A stretch of DNA of 64,000 bases from Nemertoderma westbladi (taxonomy: Eukaryota; Xenacoelomorpha; Nemertodermatida; Nemertodermatidae): assembly GCA_032718475.1 (NCBI GenBank), contig JAUCBJ010007171.1, forward strand, positions 1 through 64,000, given 5' to 3'. The notes under the pieces are model-generated. The model was not told where the DNA came from, made no database searches, and saw nothing but the letters and a program-made list of their open reading frames with translations. Position numbers and translations under genes: made by a program. How positions within the stretch are numbered: position 1 is the stretch's first letter; each line of letters starts with the position of its first letter. Positions 9,940 through 20,753 of this stretch are shown here, in pieces.

Positions 9940-11091
9940 CTACACTTGATGTAGGTTGAATTGATCTGTCCCGATCAGCATTGCTACTGATCTATAGTTA
10001 ACAGGACATTCAGGTACACCAAGGTGTCTGAAATACTTACGGTCCTCTAAGGATTGTTCCGGCACTGGACCCAGTAGGTTACTAAAGTCCTTGGTGGCTG
10101 CAAAGGTTAAATCCTTAAAGGGTAACAAAGACCTCTCCTTTTCGCTATGTTGCGATTTCGGAAGAAGAGTGTCTAAGTTCAACTTAACTCGTGTCACTGG
10201 TATTGCACGTTGTCCATGCATACTACTTACAGTGTATTTGACGTTCTTACCTTGTCGGAGATCCGTCACGACATCAGCTACCTTCTCGTCCACATAGCTG
10301 TGAGATGAGGCTGAATCTAAGATAGCGTAGATTCGTTTGCTCCCCTTTGTGCCAGTAATCTTTACAGGAATTACGCTAAATCCCTTTAGTTGGTCAGGCG
10401 TCAGAAGCGCAATCGATGGTTGTTCGTTTCCATCTGAGTATATGTCGTCGTCTTCGGATTCCTCATCAGAAGACCCGGACTGCTCTGGGAAGCAATCCCG
10501 AAAATGCATCACGAAAGTTGGAGTTGTTCTCGTTTCTCGTATCTTGTATGCCGTATTGCATTTCGCTGCTGCTTCTGGGTGTTCCCTAGTGAAGCGTTTT
10601 GTCGGCGTATGACTATCGGTATGGAGCAAACCGTCATGGTTGCGTCCACAGGATGGACAGGTGTCCGTATTTGGGCAGTCTTTTCGAACGTGTCCGTGTT
10701 GCGTACACCGCCAACAAGAATCCAATGGCCATATCTGTAGTCTTCGTTCTTCCGAGTTTAACTCGCGAAACAGCCGACAACCTCTTAACTTGTGACTGGT
10801 ATGCCGCTTGCCTAACTGCTCGCAGTATTGGCAACCGCTAAAGTCTGCACTCAGTTGCTGTCTGGTCTGTTTGATCCCAATAGGTGCGGATACTTTACTA
10901 CCGTCCGAAAATTGTCGGGTTTCTGTCGGTGTGGCGTAAGTGGCCGTCTTGGTGGATGTCGTCGGTTGTTTTTGTCGGTTGTATGATGGTAAGGTGATTC
11001 CTTCTGCTACAATGTGTTGGTCAGTGTAGTTGGATCGAGTCTCCACCACTGCTTCCCTAGATATTAATAGGTACACATCCTCCAGTTTCAA
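9940..11091 (-). pseudogene. BEL/Pao family A zinc knuckles and aspartic protease
   Basis: End of gag and the protease of the minus-strand family A element. A CCHC-type knuckle region (CWRCTQHGHVRKDC, then CPSCGRNHDGLLH) is followed by an acidic spacer and a retropepsin-like domain with ILDSASSHSYVDEKV, in which the catalytic motif reads D-S-A rather than the usual D-S/T-G. The frame is open upstream of 11,091 as far as about 11,275, so the start shown is not a true start. It ends at a TAG where the plus copy has TGG (HQVWETRP). Family: DUF1758/Peptidase A16-like of BEL/Pao. Confidence 0.8.
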
Positions 11092-11275
11092 AAATCCACC
11101 CCTTTCCTCTCGCTGATATTCGATCTTCCACCACTCCCGACGAAGTCGATGGCGGAGTCTTCCTATGATTTTTAATAGGACTGTAGGGGTGTTCCCGTAA
11201 TCGAGTTGTCCAATAGATCTTAATGTAGTGATAGCGTTCTTAATTTCGTCAGCTAGTTTTAGTAAGTCGACGGGT

Positions 11276-12622
11276 TTAGTAATAGCCCCCCCCCTTATAG
11301 AGTTCCTCTATCACTGACTTGGCCATGCTAACTGTACCTCCGTAGATTGAAGTTAAGCGATCGTATGCTAACTCGAAGGCATCTGGTACACCAACGAAAG
11401 TTTCTGCTAAGCGTTTGGGTTCTCCCGTCAAGGTTTGAAGCAGATAGTTGAACTTTTCCCTTGATGTAAAAGCGTACGCCGCAATTTGAGATTCGATGTA
11501 GTCTACGAATGTGTGCCAATGTTTAGAGTTACCGGAAAACTTAGGTGGTTGTTGTACCGGTAGTCCTTGTCTGGCTGCGAATTTAGCTATCTCCTCGGCT
11601 ACGTTCAAAGTCTCGAGTCCGTGGGTGGCAATCGAGTTGATGTTTTCCCGTCTTGGCGCTTTTCTTTGATACGAGATGTTTCTTGAAGGTATCGCTCTTT
11701 GCGGATCCTTCGGGTTTCTATTGTGTTCGAATTCGGTATTTCTCGAACTATCGGTTTGAACTTCCTCTAAGCGTTCCTCGATCTGAGCCAACTTGTTAAC
11801 AACTGGTCGCAGAATGTCGGCGAATTGTTGTGTACTGATCGTGTCCGTTGGTTGTAACGCTTTCTGTGTTGGTGTATTTTGTGGAGGATTGTCTATAAAG
11901 GAATTAGTTGAACGCTCACTATCATCTGGATTCGGTGGCCGACGTGCTCGCGTCCGTTGGGTTGTCCGAATTCTAACATTCCGTTTCGAAACATCGTCTA
12001 CTGGTTTTCGTCGTTCGGTAGGCTCGCAGGTCTTCCTCGAAGTTGTAGATTGCGATGTAAACTGATTAAGCGGTCGCATATCCACTGGTCTCCTTTGTTC
12101 GGTAGGCTCGCAGGTCTTCCTCGAAGTCGTAGATTGCGATGTAAACTGAATTTGTGGTCGCGTAATGGCGTTTGAGTCTAACGGCCTTGAAGGCCTGAAT
12201 ACGATCGGGTTTGCGTAGTGTGTCACAGGTTTAGGTGTCGAAGGTTGACTCACCTGTTTAGTCGTCATTAATGTGGGTCCGACTAATAAACTACTACGAT
12301 CGGTAATTGGCGGATTACTTACCTTGACTCTCGGAATAGGCGATGACGTTGCTCTTGGCGGTACAAACTTGTCCGGAATAACATACCTGTGTTCCGTCGC
12401 ATCGTGTATAGGAGATATACTACTACTACCAGCAATCGAAACAGGTCCTTTATTCGTAATTGGTGCGAACATTGGAGTTACTTGCGGAAATCGTCGACAT
12501 AAGTCTTTAACCAATTCCCGTTCTCGCTCAGGTGCTCCTATGCTTCCTTCCTTCATTCGTTCCTGAATTTGACGGTGTCTTACCTCTATCCGGTCTAGAT
12601 CGTGTCCATCTCGAGATCTCAT
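11276..12622 (-). pseudogene. gag: BEL/Pao family A gag, C-terminal part
   Basis: 448 codons. The last 100 residues have the BEL/Pao gag signature (PPKFSGNSKHWHTFVDYIES, FNYLLQTLTGEPKRLAETFV, RLTSIYGG; DUF1759-like capsid region). Upstream is a low-complexity region with two copies of TSQSTTSRKTCEPTE (12,017-12,036 and 12,101-12,120 are the matching DNA motif). The frame is shifted relative to the N-terminal gag part at 12,667-13,941 across an A6 run, and relative to the protease part across a G10 run near 11,288-11,297. These look like homopolymer indels. The same A-run shift is present in the duplicated copy. Confidence 0.8.
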
Positions 12623-12666
12623 CGATCGATCGCGGGCTTGAAGATCCAGATCTTCCTTGGCGTTGG

Positions 12667-13941
12667 CTAATTCTCTCGCCTTTTTTCGAGTTCGAAATGA
12701 AGTTTAACTTCCTTCTCGCATTGTTCCGTCTGTTGTTGTTGCGCCTCGAACTCCGCTAGTCGTATAGCTGATTGAGCCTTTATCTGTTGTTTTTTCAACT
12801 CAGCTCTCGCTTCCGAAACTCGCTTTTGTTCGTCCAACTCGGCTGCTGCCGCTTGTCGTTCCAACTCAGCTGCTGCCGATTGACGTTCCAACTCAGCCGC
12901 TGCCGCTCGTTGCGCTAACTCAGCTGCCGCTGTTCGTTGTGCTATTTCTAGCTCTAACCTTTCCATCTCGGCTGCTTCTAGTTCGGCTGCTTCTTGCAAA
13001 TGAGAGATTCTCGCAACATTTGCGACGCGTAGTTTCTCTTCCTCTACAGCTGCTTGTACAGTTAATAATTGAGTTTGTTCCTCAATTTCTCGTTGTTGTC
13101 TGTAGTACTGTTGTTGCTGTCGAGAAATCTCTGACGTCACTATACTTACCTCGCCAATTTCGCTGCGAATACTCACCAATGATTGATCCAGTATTCCCGG
13201 TGCCGGTTCGACTTGTACGGGTGAAGTTTCCCTCGTATATTCCGGCACGGTTTCCAAATCTCCGACGTCTTCGCCACACATACGTAAGTGATCCGTCAGA
13301 TGTTTCAATTGTCCATCCAGCCTATACAGTTCCTGTTCTTCCTCGGGCTGTAATAACTCGTCAGAAACCGACTCACCTAGCAACTGGTCCGCTTGTTCTT
13401 GTTGTATCTGTCTAACGGTTGTCTTAAACTGAATCAGTTTCTCCCTAGCGATCATTAATTTCTCGAGGATTCTAAACTGTGTGTCCATATCCTGTCTCTG
13501 TCTAGCTAGATCTTGTAGACTGATAAGGTTATCTACGGACTTATGTACTTTACTCTGTATTCTAACCTGTAGGGTGTAGAACTCGAACCGAGACATCGGA
13601 GCAGTCAACTCGTCTAATATGCGTTGGCCTTCTCCAATGCTCCTGGTAATATGTGCCATGTATCCTCCAACGCTTCTAACCACGCTCTCCTGGCTTCCTA
13701 CTGAACTTACCATGTCCGTTTCCCTGTGTCTAGGTTGCGGGACCGTTAGAAAATCCTTGGTCCTGCCGTCGCCTCGTACTACGGCATCCGGTACTCCCGT
13801 TGGATGTACTGGTGACGCGCACGGTGTAGGTTCGGTAGGCTCACGAGTCTTCCCCTGTGGTTCTTCCGCTTCTGACTTATCCGCGTCACATGAGTCATAG
13901 TCGGTTTGTGTATTCTTTGTATAATCCTGTTTGTCACTCAT
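12667..13941 (-). pseudogene. gag: BEL/Pao family A gag, N-terminal coiled-coil part
   Basis: 424 codons from ATG at 13,941 (MSDKQDYTKNTQTDYD). It is acidic at the start, then predicted helical, with a long Ala/Glu/Gln/Arg-rich stretch (residues about 300-420, repeats such as AAAELERQ) that should form a coiled coil. This matches the N-terminal layout of the family B gag (37,326 onward), which also has an Ala/Glu/Lys-rich coiled coil. It contains KTREPTEP, a second-frame reading of the recurring 20-bp motif (13,834-13,853). It ends in a stop 45 bp before the continuing part resumes in the -1 frame. Confidence 0.8.
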
Positions 13942-14025
13942 TTCGGTAGTTGTAAGTCAAGTAAAGTGAGTGTCAAAGTATCAAACTTACCGTATTTATA
14001 TCAAAACGGTATTAATTACAGTCAT

Positions 14026-14155
14026 ATAAAATTAGCCTACCGGCCGATTTTATAGCAGATGGATAAAATTAGCCTAGCGGCCAATTTTACAGCAAATAAA
14101 TGTCACGGAGTAAGTATATAATAAAATTAGCCTACCGGCCAATTTTATAACAAAT
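14026..14155 (-). repeat. Three leader repeats with foldback core
   Basis: Three 35-bp copies (14,026-14,060; 14,063-14,097; 14,121-14,155) of ATAAAATTAGCCTACCGGCC followed by AATTTTATARCARAT. Each holds an inverted repeat (AAAATT-GCC / GGC-AATTTT). They lie in the leader upstream of gag and recur in the duplicated copy at 18,223-18,352. This is the region where retroelements keep packaging and dimerisation signals; that role is inferred. Confidence 0.8.
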
Positions 14156-14687
14156 AAATCGGATAACGATATACGTTATCAAAGAGTAAATCAAATACAA
14201 ATAATACGGACTAATTCAGCAATAAACAAATAAATCGTACGGAATGCATAAATACTTGAGACAGTGGAACAAATAATAAATTTAATAATAAATAAATTTA
14301 CTGTATGAAAATATTATTAACGAGTTGTATCGTGATCAGCGACCTCGAAAACCAATATACCCTCAAATTTGTAATTTTTCATTCAAGATCTAAAAAATTT
14401 CTAAAATGAACTCCCCCCCCCCCCCCTTCCGGGGCCAAGTAATGTACTATGTAATGATGGAACGGTTCTGCCAGTCCAATCTAACCAGACTTCCATCAAA
14501 CCGGTAGCCGACCTATATATTCAGATAAGTCTAATACACGCTACGCTTATATCACACATACCCCTTAATAGTGGGGGGTTGATTGTGTGAGTGTACATTA
14601 TATTACTATTTATAACATGTTACTAGTTAATGTTAATAGTAAATGTCCTATATTGTGTAGGGCTAATTGGATTGTTTACTATAGTCA

Positions 14688-15035
14688 CTATTCGCGAAGC
14701 GCGATGGGGCCTGAATGCCCTCCCAGACCTGGAGGTGTAGGGTGCTTCTTGCATCGAGACCGAGCCCTCTGGTGTTGGTTGGCTGTGGTCTGCGACTGGG
14801 GGGTGGTGGTTGGGGGCCCTGCAATGTGTGCCCAAGTTGGTCGCGGTAGGGGTGGTGAGGTCGGCGTCGTGCTTACGGGTAACGGTTGCTGTGGCGTCGG
14901 AGTGGGTTGTTGCAGTGGTTGGCCGCTGGGGGGCGCTGCAAAATTCCGGACCCGGAGGAGGACGCAGTTGCGCCTGACGGTACGACCGCTTTCTTGGCGC
15001 ATGAGATAATCGTGGTTTTGGAGGACCTCCACCAC
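14688..15035 (-). pseudogene. Gypsy integrase C-terminal end
   Basis: Continues the integrase frame after one TGA: VVEVLQNHDYLMRQESGRTV is the typical end of Ty3/Gypsy integrase (a small SH3-like domain), followed by a proline/threonine-rich tail. The same TGA is present in the other Gypsy copy (25,503-25,505), so it was inherited from a shared source rather than arising here. Confidence 0.7.
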
Positions 15036-15050
15036 GGTGCCATAGCCTGT

Positions 15051-15767
15051 TCAACGCTTGGTCGCTGGGTACTGAATGAGGGCTGGTTGGCCAATGGAGA
15101 GCGCGCGTAGGGGGCGGGTGTGGCAGTCGTAATTGGTGCGCAGCTCGGCTGAGTTTTCGGCGGCGATTTCCTCGAGCTCCCGAAAAGTGCGGCGCCATTT
15201 TGGGTCCAACGATGAGAAGTGGGCGGGGAGGGCCTCGCGGATGTTCCTCCCGTACGGAAGTTCCGCTGGGGAGTGGCCACCGTAACATGGTGTATTCCGG
15301 AATGTGAGGACTCCTTGTGTGATGCCATCAGAGTCATGGTTAGCGCCCCAGATAATTTTCTTCATGGCCTTCATGGCCGCCTCCGCTCGTCCGTTTGTAC
15401 GAGGTAGGTGGGGGCTGGATGGCCCCAGACATACTCCCCAGCGCTGGAGGAACTGGCGCACTGCGTCCAACACGAATTGCGGGCTACCATCTGGTTGTAG
15501 GATGGTTGGAACGGCAGTGGCGAGGAAGAGACGTCGGAGGCAGGGAATAATCGCCTCCGATGTGGTGTCCGCGCCGAGGCGAAATAGTGTGGGCCAGCTC
15601 GTGTACTCGTCCGTGCAAACGAGGTAGTTCACGGCGGCCACTACACAGAGGTCCAAGTGGACGCGCTGGAACGGTCGGGTGGCGTCTTGGTTGTGTTGCA
15701 GTGGCTTGGGGGCGTGGGATGGGAGGTCTGTCTGACACGACTGGCAGCGTTTGACAGCCTGTTTCAC
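15051..15767 (-). pseudogene. Gypsy integrase core, fragment
   Basis: 238 codons: end of the zinc domain (KRCQSCQTD), then the DDE core with the first Asp in HLDLCVVAAV, the second in QPDGSPQF and Glu in TNGRAEAAMKAMKKII. All three catalytic residues are visible. The frame ends at a TGA shared with the other copy. In the other copy the AEAAM site carries an extra nonsense codon, so this fragment is better preserved there. The N-terminal zinc histidines are missing because the fragment is cut at 15,863. Confidence 0.8.
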
Positions 15768-16819
15768 ATCATTCGCGATGGTGGGCCACCAGACTGCACG
15801 TTTGGCCCATTCCTGAGTTTTGTTAAGACCCTGGTGTGAGGCATGGAATTGGCTGAGTGTATTTGATACGAGATGTTTCTTGAAGGTATCGCTCTTTGCG
15901 GATCCTTCGGGTTTCTATTGTGTTCGAATTCGGTATTTCTCGAACTATCGGTTTGAACTTCCTCTAAGCGTTCCTCGATCTGAGCCAACTTGTTAACAAC
16001 TGGTCGCAGAATGTCGGCGAATTGTTGTGTACTGATCGTGTCCGTTGGTTGTAACGCTTTCTGTGTTGGTGTATTTTGTGGAGGATTGTCTATAAAGGAA
16101 TTAGTTGAACGCTCACTATCATCTGGATTCGGTGGCCGACGTGCTCGCGTCCGTTGGGTTGTCCGAATTCTAACATTCCGTTTCGAAACATCGTCTACTG
16201 GTTTTCGTCGTTCGGTAGGCTCGCAGGTCTTCCTCGAAGTTGTAGATTGCGATGTAAACTGATTAAGCGGTCGCATATCCACTGGTCTCCTTTGTTCGGT
16301 AGGCTCGCAGGTCTTCCTCGAAGTCGTAGATTGCGATGTAAACTGAATTTGTGGTCGCGTAATGGCGTTTGAGTCTAACGGCCTTGAAGGCCTGAATACG
16401 ATCGGGTTTGCGTAGTGTGTCACAGGTTTAGGTGTCGAAGGTTGACTCACCTGTTTAGTCGTCATTAATGTGGGTCCGACTAATAAACTACTACAATCGG
16501 TAATTGGCGGATTACTTACCTTGACTCTCGGAATAGGCGATGACGTTGCTCTTGGCGGTACAAACTTGTCCGGAATAACATACCTGTGTTCCGTCAAATC
16601 GTGTATAGGAGATATACTACTACTACCAGCAATCGAAACAGGTCCTTTATTCGTAATTGGTGCGAACATTGGAGTTACTTGCGGAAATCGTCGACATAAG
16701 TCTTTAACCAATTCCCGTTCTCGCTCAGGTGCTCCTATGCTTCCTTCCTTCATTCGTTCCTGAATTTGACGGTGTCTTACCTCTATCCGGTCTAGATCGT
16801 GTCCATCTCGAGATCTCAT
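15764..16819 (-). pseudogene. Chimeric frame: family A gag joined to Gypsy DNA
   Basis: The first about 319 codons are the family A gag middle region (same as 11,665-12,622). At 15,862 the frame runs into Gypsy integrase DNA in the wrong reading frame, giving about 30 unrelated residues (IHSANSMPHTRVLTKLRN). It therefore marks a breakpoint rather than a working fusion protein. The capsid (DUF1759-like) part of gag is lost in this copy. Confidence 0.75.
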
Positions 16820-18467
16820 CGATCGATCGCGGGCTTGAAGATCCAGATCTTCCTTGGCGTTGGCTAATTCTCTCGCCTTTTTTCGAGTTCGAAATGAAGT
16901 TTAACTTCCTTCTCGCATTGTTCCGTCTGTTGTTGTTGCGCCTCGAACTCCGCTAGTCGTATAGCTGATTGAGCCTTTATCTGTTGTTTTTTCAACTCAG
17001 CTCTCGCTTCCGAAACTCGCTTTTGTTCGTCCAACTCGGCTGCTGCCGCTTGTCGTTCCAACTCAGCTGCTGCCGATTGACGTTCCAACTCAGCCGCTGC
17101 CGCTCGTTGCGCTAACTCAGCTGCCGCTGTTCGTTGTGCTATTTCTAGCTCTAACCTTTCCATCTCGGCTGCTTCTAGTTCGGCTGCTTCTTGCAAATGA
17201 GAGATTCTCGCAACATTTGCGACGCGTAGTTTCTCTTCCTCTACAGCTGCTTGTACAGTTAATAATTGAGTTTGTTCCTCAATTTCTCGTTGTTGTCTGT
17301 AGTACTGTTGTTGCTGTCGAGAAATCTCTGACGTCACTATACTTACCTCGCCAATTTCGCTGCGAATACTCACCAATGATTGATCCAGTATTCCCGGTGC
17401 CGGTTCGACTTGTACGGGTGAAGTTTCCCTCGTATATTCCGGCACGGTTTCCAAATCTCCGACGTCTTCGCCACACATACGTAAGTGATCCGTCAGATGT
17501 TTCAATTGTCCATCCAGCCTATACAGTTCCTGTTCTTCCTCGGGCTGTAATAACTCGTCAGAAACCGACTCACCTAGCAACTGGTCCGCTTGTTCTTGTT
17601 GTATCTGTCTAACGGTTGTCTTAAACTGAATCAGTTTCTCCCTAGCGATCATTAATTTCTCGAGGATTCTAAACTGTGTGTCCATATCCTGTCTCTGTCT
17701 AGCTAGATCTTGTAGACTGATAAGGTTATCTACGGACTTATGTACTTTACTCTGTATTCTAACCTGTAGGGTGTAGAACTCGAACCGAGACATCGGAGCA
17801 GTCAACTCGTCTAATATGCGTTGGCCTTCTCCAATGCTCCTGGTAATATGTGCCATGTATCCTCCAACGCTTCTAACCACGCTCTCCTGGCTTCCTACTG
17901 AACTTACCATGTCCGTTTCCCTGTGTCTAGGTTGCGGGACCGTTAGAAAATCCTCGGTCCTGCCGTCGCCTCGTACTACGGCATCCGGTACTCCCGTTGG
18001 ATGTACTGGTGACGCGCACGGTGTAGGTTCGGTAGGCTCACGAGTCTTCCCCTGTGGTTCTTCCGCTTCTGACTTATCCGCGTCACATGAGTCATAGTCA
18101 GTTTGTGTATTCTTTGTATAATCCTGTTTGTCACTCATTTCGGTAGTTGTAAGTCAAGTAAAGTGAGTGTCAAAGTATCAAACTTACCGTATTTATATCA
18201 AAACGGTATTAATTACAGTCATATAAAATTAGCCTACCGGCCGATTTTATAGCAGATGGATAAAATTAGCCTAGCGGCCAATTTTACAGCAAATAAATGT
18301 CACGGAGTAAGTATATAATAAAATTAGCCTACCGGCCAATTTTATAACAAATAAATCGGATAACGATATACGTTATCAAAGAGTAAATCAAATACAAATA
18401 ATACGGACTAATTCAGCAATAAACAAAGAAATCGTACGGAATGCATAAATACTTGAGACAGTGGAAC
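15862..18467 (-). repeat. Family A gag segment, copy 2 of a 2.6-kb direct duplication
   Basis: Second copy of 11,665-14,270. Identity stops abruptly at 18,467 (GTGGAAC), where copy 1 joins Gypsy DNA and this copy joins unique DNA, and at 15,862, where this copy joins the Gypsy fragment. Confidence 0.9.
16864..18138 (-). pseudogene. gag: BEL/Pao family A gag N-terminal part, second copy
   Basis: 424 codons, the same length as 12,667-13,941 and differing by a single residue (E for K in RTEDFLTV). It has the same coiled-coil Ala/Glu region and the same frame break at the A6 run. It starts at the same ATG context and has the same leader with three foldback repeats. The near-identity shows the duplication is recent or is an assembly effect. 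Confidence 0.85.
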
Positions 18468-20341
18468 CCACAATAATTTTAACTAATACGGTAATGCCTA
18501 ACTGATTTATGCAACTTTTCGAACTCACCCCCTCCAATGATTCTCCAGAAAAACAGATTCCCAGATACAAACCGGACGTGAACCTTTCCGTTTCCAGCGT
18601 TGCGGACGAAGTGCGATTTTCCCAACCAAAGTTGTTGAGTTATCTATCTCCCAAACTTGCTAAACACGGTCTTGCTCTCGTTACAGTCTAGAAATGAGCT
18701 CTGAATCCTGAAAAACAAAAGAGTTAGGTTTTACTTTTACGAAAATTTTGTACCGGTACAATATGGTATTTAAACCCTTTTTAAACACTGGTATTCAATT
18801 CCAAATATTTTACACGCGGTTCAAATCAAAATTTTATTTCAAAAATTAGCACTTAGCTAATCAAATACAAACTTTTACCTCAAAATACAAAATTTTCAAA
18901 TAACTTTAGTCCTACTGAACCGTAGTTCAGTAAAACACATTCCTACTATTCGAAGAGACAGTAACAAAATACCCTGCAATATCCTACTGTAAAGTTTGTG
19001 AATCAAAACATAATCCGACCTTCTCACCAAAACAGTAAACTCTTTCTAACGCGCGTGTGTCTTTATTCTAACAGTCAAAATCAGTTTTGATCCTTCCGTC
19101 CGGTGTACATTTTACAAATATTCGAATTTTGTAGCTTGTAGGTCCAATACTCACGAATGATAAGGCTCCTTCCCCTTTTGTGTATTTCCAGGACTCAAAT
19201 TAAGGCATAAGGTCAATACTACGCCCAGAATTCGGCAATTTAATTTACCAGGTCCCTAATACTAAGAAGAAATGTGTTAGTTTACTACAGTAGGCGTACA
19301 GTCACTAATAGCTAGCCTGGTGTTCTTATCTAGAATTTTGGTTGCCTAGTTGGGCACGGCAACTTCCTAACAGGATGTCGGCGGGGACACGGTAGATGTT
19401 AGTATCCCTAATAGCCTCAATTTATTTTGCGCCTAGTGGTAAACTGCCCTACCGCCTGAACGGTACAATCCCAATTCAGGTAAAACACAGTAACCCTTCT
19501 GGCCTACAAGTTCAAATGCAATGGACACCGTTGTACTACAAACAGTCACCGATGCACCTATACTTAGCAAGAGTTAGGCGTACAGCTTGCTGCACCCTAC
19601 CAATGTGTATGCTTTGTACTGGTGTGCCTGCGTCCTATCTGTGTACTAGTATCTTTCTGCCTGATCCCCTCCTCCCCCCCGTAGGAATGTGAAGGTCTAC
19701 TGCGGGTTTTTCTCTGAATTAAGACAGTACAGTCCCTAGATGTAATTTTTAGCGCACAGCGTGTCACTACCTCTACCTTCGATCTTTGGTCTTACACTTA
19801 GGTAGCAAGGCATCGAACGCTGTCTAACCTTTCAGGCGATGGGCGAATAACTAAGAATGATATTGCGGGTTGTCTCCTTCCTACATTCCTCCGATGTTTC
19901 CGTCTATTGCCGCGGTCCGATGTTTAGCCAGCCATCTGTCCCTCAGTTGGGTTCACCATGGTGAAGCATAGTAAAAAACAGATGTAACAAGTATTTCTAA
20001 CTTTTATTACAAAACTAATATACAATAAACAATGCTAAGATAAGATAGAAATCTAAGGTTTAGTAGTAAACTAAGTGTGTAAGAAGTGATAACTAATGAA
20101 CAAATCGCACCTTTTATAGCAAATTTGTGCTGCAATCAATCGAGATAAATCTAGATTGTTCTATGAGTTCTAATAGGTTTTTAAAGATAATCATTGGTCC
20201 AGCGAACACGTATCTTGCACGACATTGGTTACTATCTAATAACTGCAATCATATTGGTTAATCTACCTTGAGCAAATGCAATTTAATTCGTAGCTGTTAA
20301 TTTAAATGAGTTGAAACTCAGCACAAAAAATAATTCACACT
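18468..20341. other. Unique A/T-rich DNA, no gene recognised
   Basis: About 1.9 kb without a convincing reading frame. The open frames at 18,509-18,691 and 19,396-19,692 have no recognisable motif and are short enough to be chance. It may be intergenic or intronic host DNA, or the decayed 5' end of a family A element. Confidence 0.4.
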
Positions 20342-20410
20342 TACTAGGGTTCGAACTCGATACCTACTACACGAATTTCCAACACTTAACCGACTGAGCT
20401 ACTGAACCAC
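20342..20410 (-). repeat. tRNA-like sequence (SINE head or decayed tRNA)
   Basis: Read on the minus strand it has a box A-like TAGCTCAGTCGGT (20,390-20,402) and a box B-like GAGTTCGAACCC (about 20,347-20,358) at tRNA spacing, with GGAAATTC where the anticodon loop would be. The acceptor stem ends do not pair, so it is not a working tRNA. A tRNA-derived SINE head is the likeliest explanation. Confidence 0.6.
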
Positions 20411-20748
20411 TTGAACAATGTTATACAAATAGATATACTGAATGCAAATGAGGACTTAATGTGATCTTTATAGCAAAGTTAATTCGAACAAAATAAAATT
20501 TTGAAAATCCACGGCATTTATGAGAATATAATTCTATAATATTCTGATATTCAATATTTATAATTTTTTTTATTTTTATCTGGTTGGTGTGTTTTAATGT
20601 ATACTCAATATAACTTACTTAATATTAATTACAAAGATTAACATAAAAGTGTTTAGTTTATTCCCGTTTTACTGTACATTTTGACTTCAATAATTGCGAT
20701 TATTTTTAGGTGATAAAAAAGATATACAGTAGCGTTAATTTCCTGTCT
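20411..20748. other. A/T-rich spacer
   Basis: A/T-rich sequence without a reading frame or a recognisable repeat; it ends at the 5-bp target copy of the solo LTR. Confidence 0.4.
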
Positions 20749-20753
20749 ATGTG

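Larger units (their letters stand above)
3068..10118. repeat. Inverted pair of family A segments (2.2-kb arms)
   Basis: Bases 3,068-5,272 (plus) and about 7,917-10,118 (minus) are close copies of the same protease-end/RT/RNase H segment in opposite orientation, separated by about 2.6 kb. Their protein translations differ at only a small number of positions. Such an inverted pair could form a large hairpin, yield double-stranded RNA, or favour inversion of the spacer. Confidence 0.85.
11665..14270 (-). repeat. Family A gag segment, copy 1 of a 2.6-kb direct duplication
   Basis: Bases 11,665-14,270 match 15,862-18,467 at a constant offset of 4,197 bp, with only a handful of substitutions (for example near 12,298, 12,397, 13,763, 13,900, 14,231). 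It covers the gag N-terminal part and its leader. The Gypsy fragment 14,271-15,863 lies between the copies. Confidence 0.9.
14271..15863 (-). mobile_element. Gypsy 3' fragment (integrase, tail, 3' non-coding)
   Basis: Matches the 3' part of the larger Gypsy element at about 24,725-26,315 nearly base for base; the C runs near 14,412 and 24,867 differ in length. It begins inside the integrase (15,863) and ends in A/T-rich DNA (14,271). Both flanks are the same 2.6-kb family A gag segment in the same orientation. The right junction shows 2 bp of shared sequence (TT at 15,862-15,863). Confidence 0.85.

Noticed and set aside
10091-10841. Plus-strand frames rich in cysteine opposite the knuckle/protease region
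   Set aside because: Antisense to the CCHC knuckles; the cysteine content is a by-product of the opposite strand.
12939-13415. 158-codon plus-strand frame, also at 17,136-17,612
   Set aside because: Antisense to the gag coiled coil and duplicated with it; composition follows the other strand.
14587-15009. 140-codon plus-strand frame, also at 25,039-25,461
   Set aside because: Opposite the Gypsy integrase tail; G-rich shadow with no motif, copied because the Gypsy segment is duplicated.
20342-20410. Functional tRNA-Phe gene on the minus strand
   Set aside because: Acceptor ends do not pair; more like a SINE head or a decayed copy.
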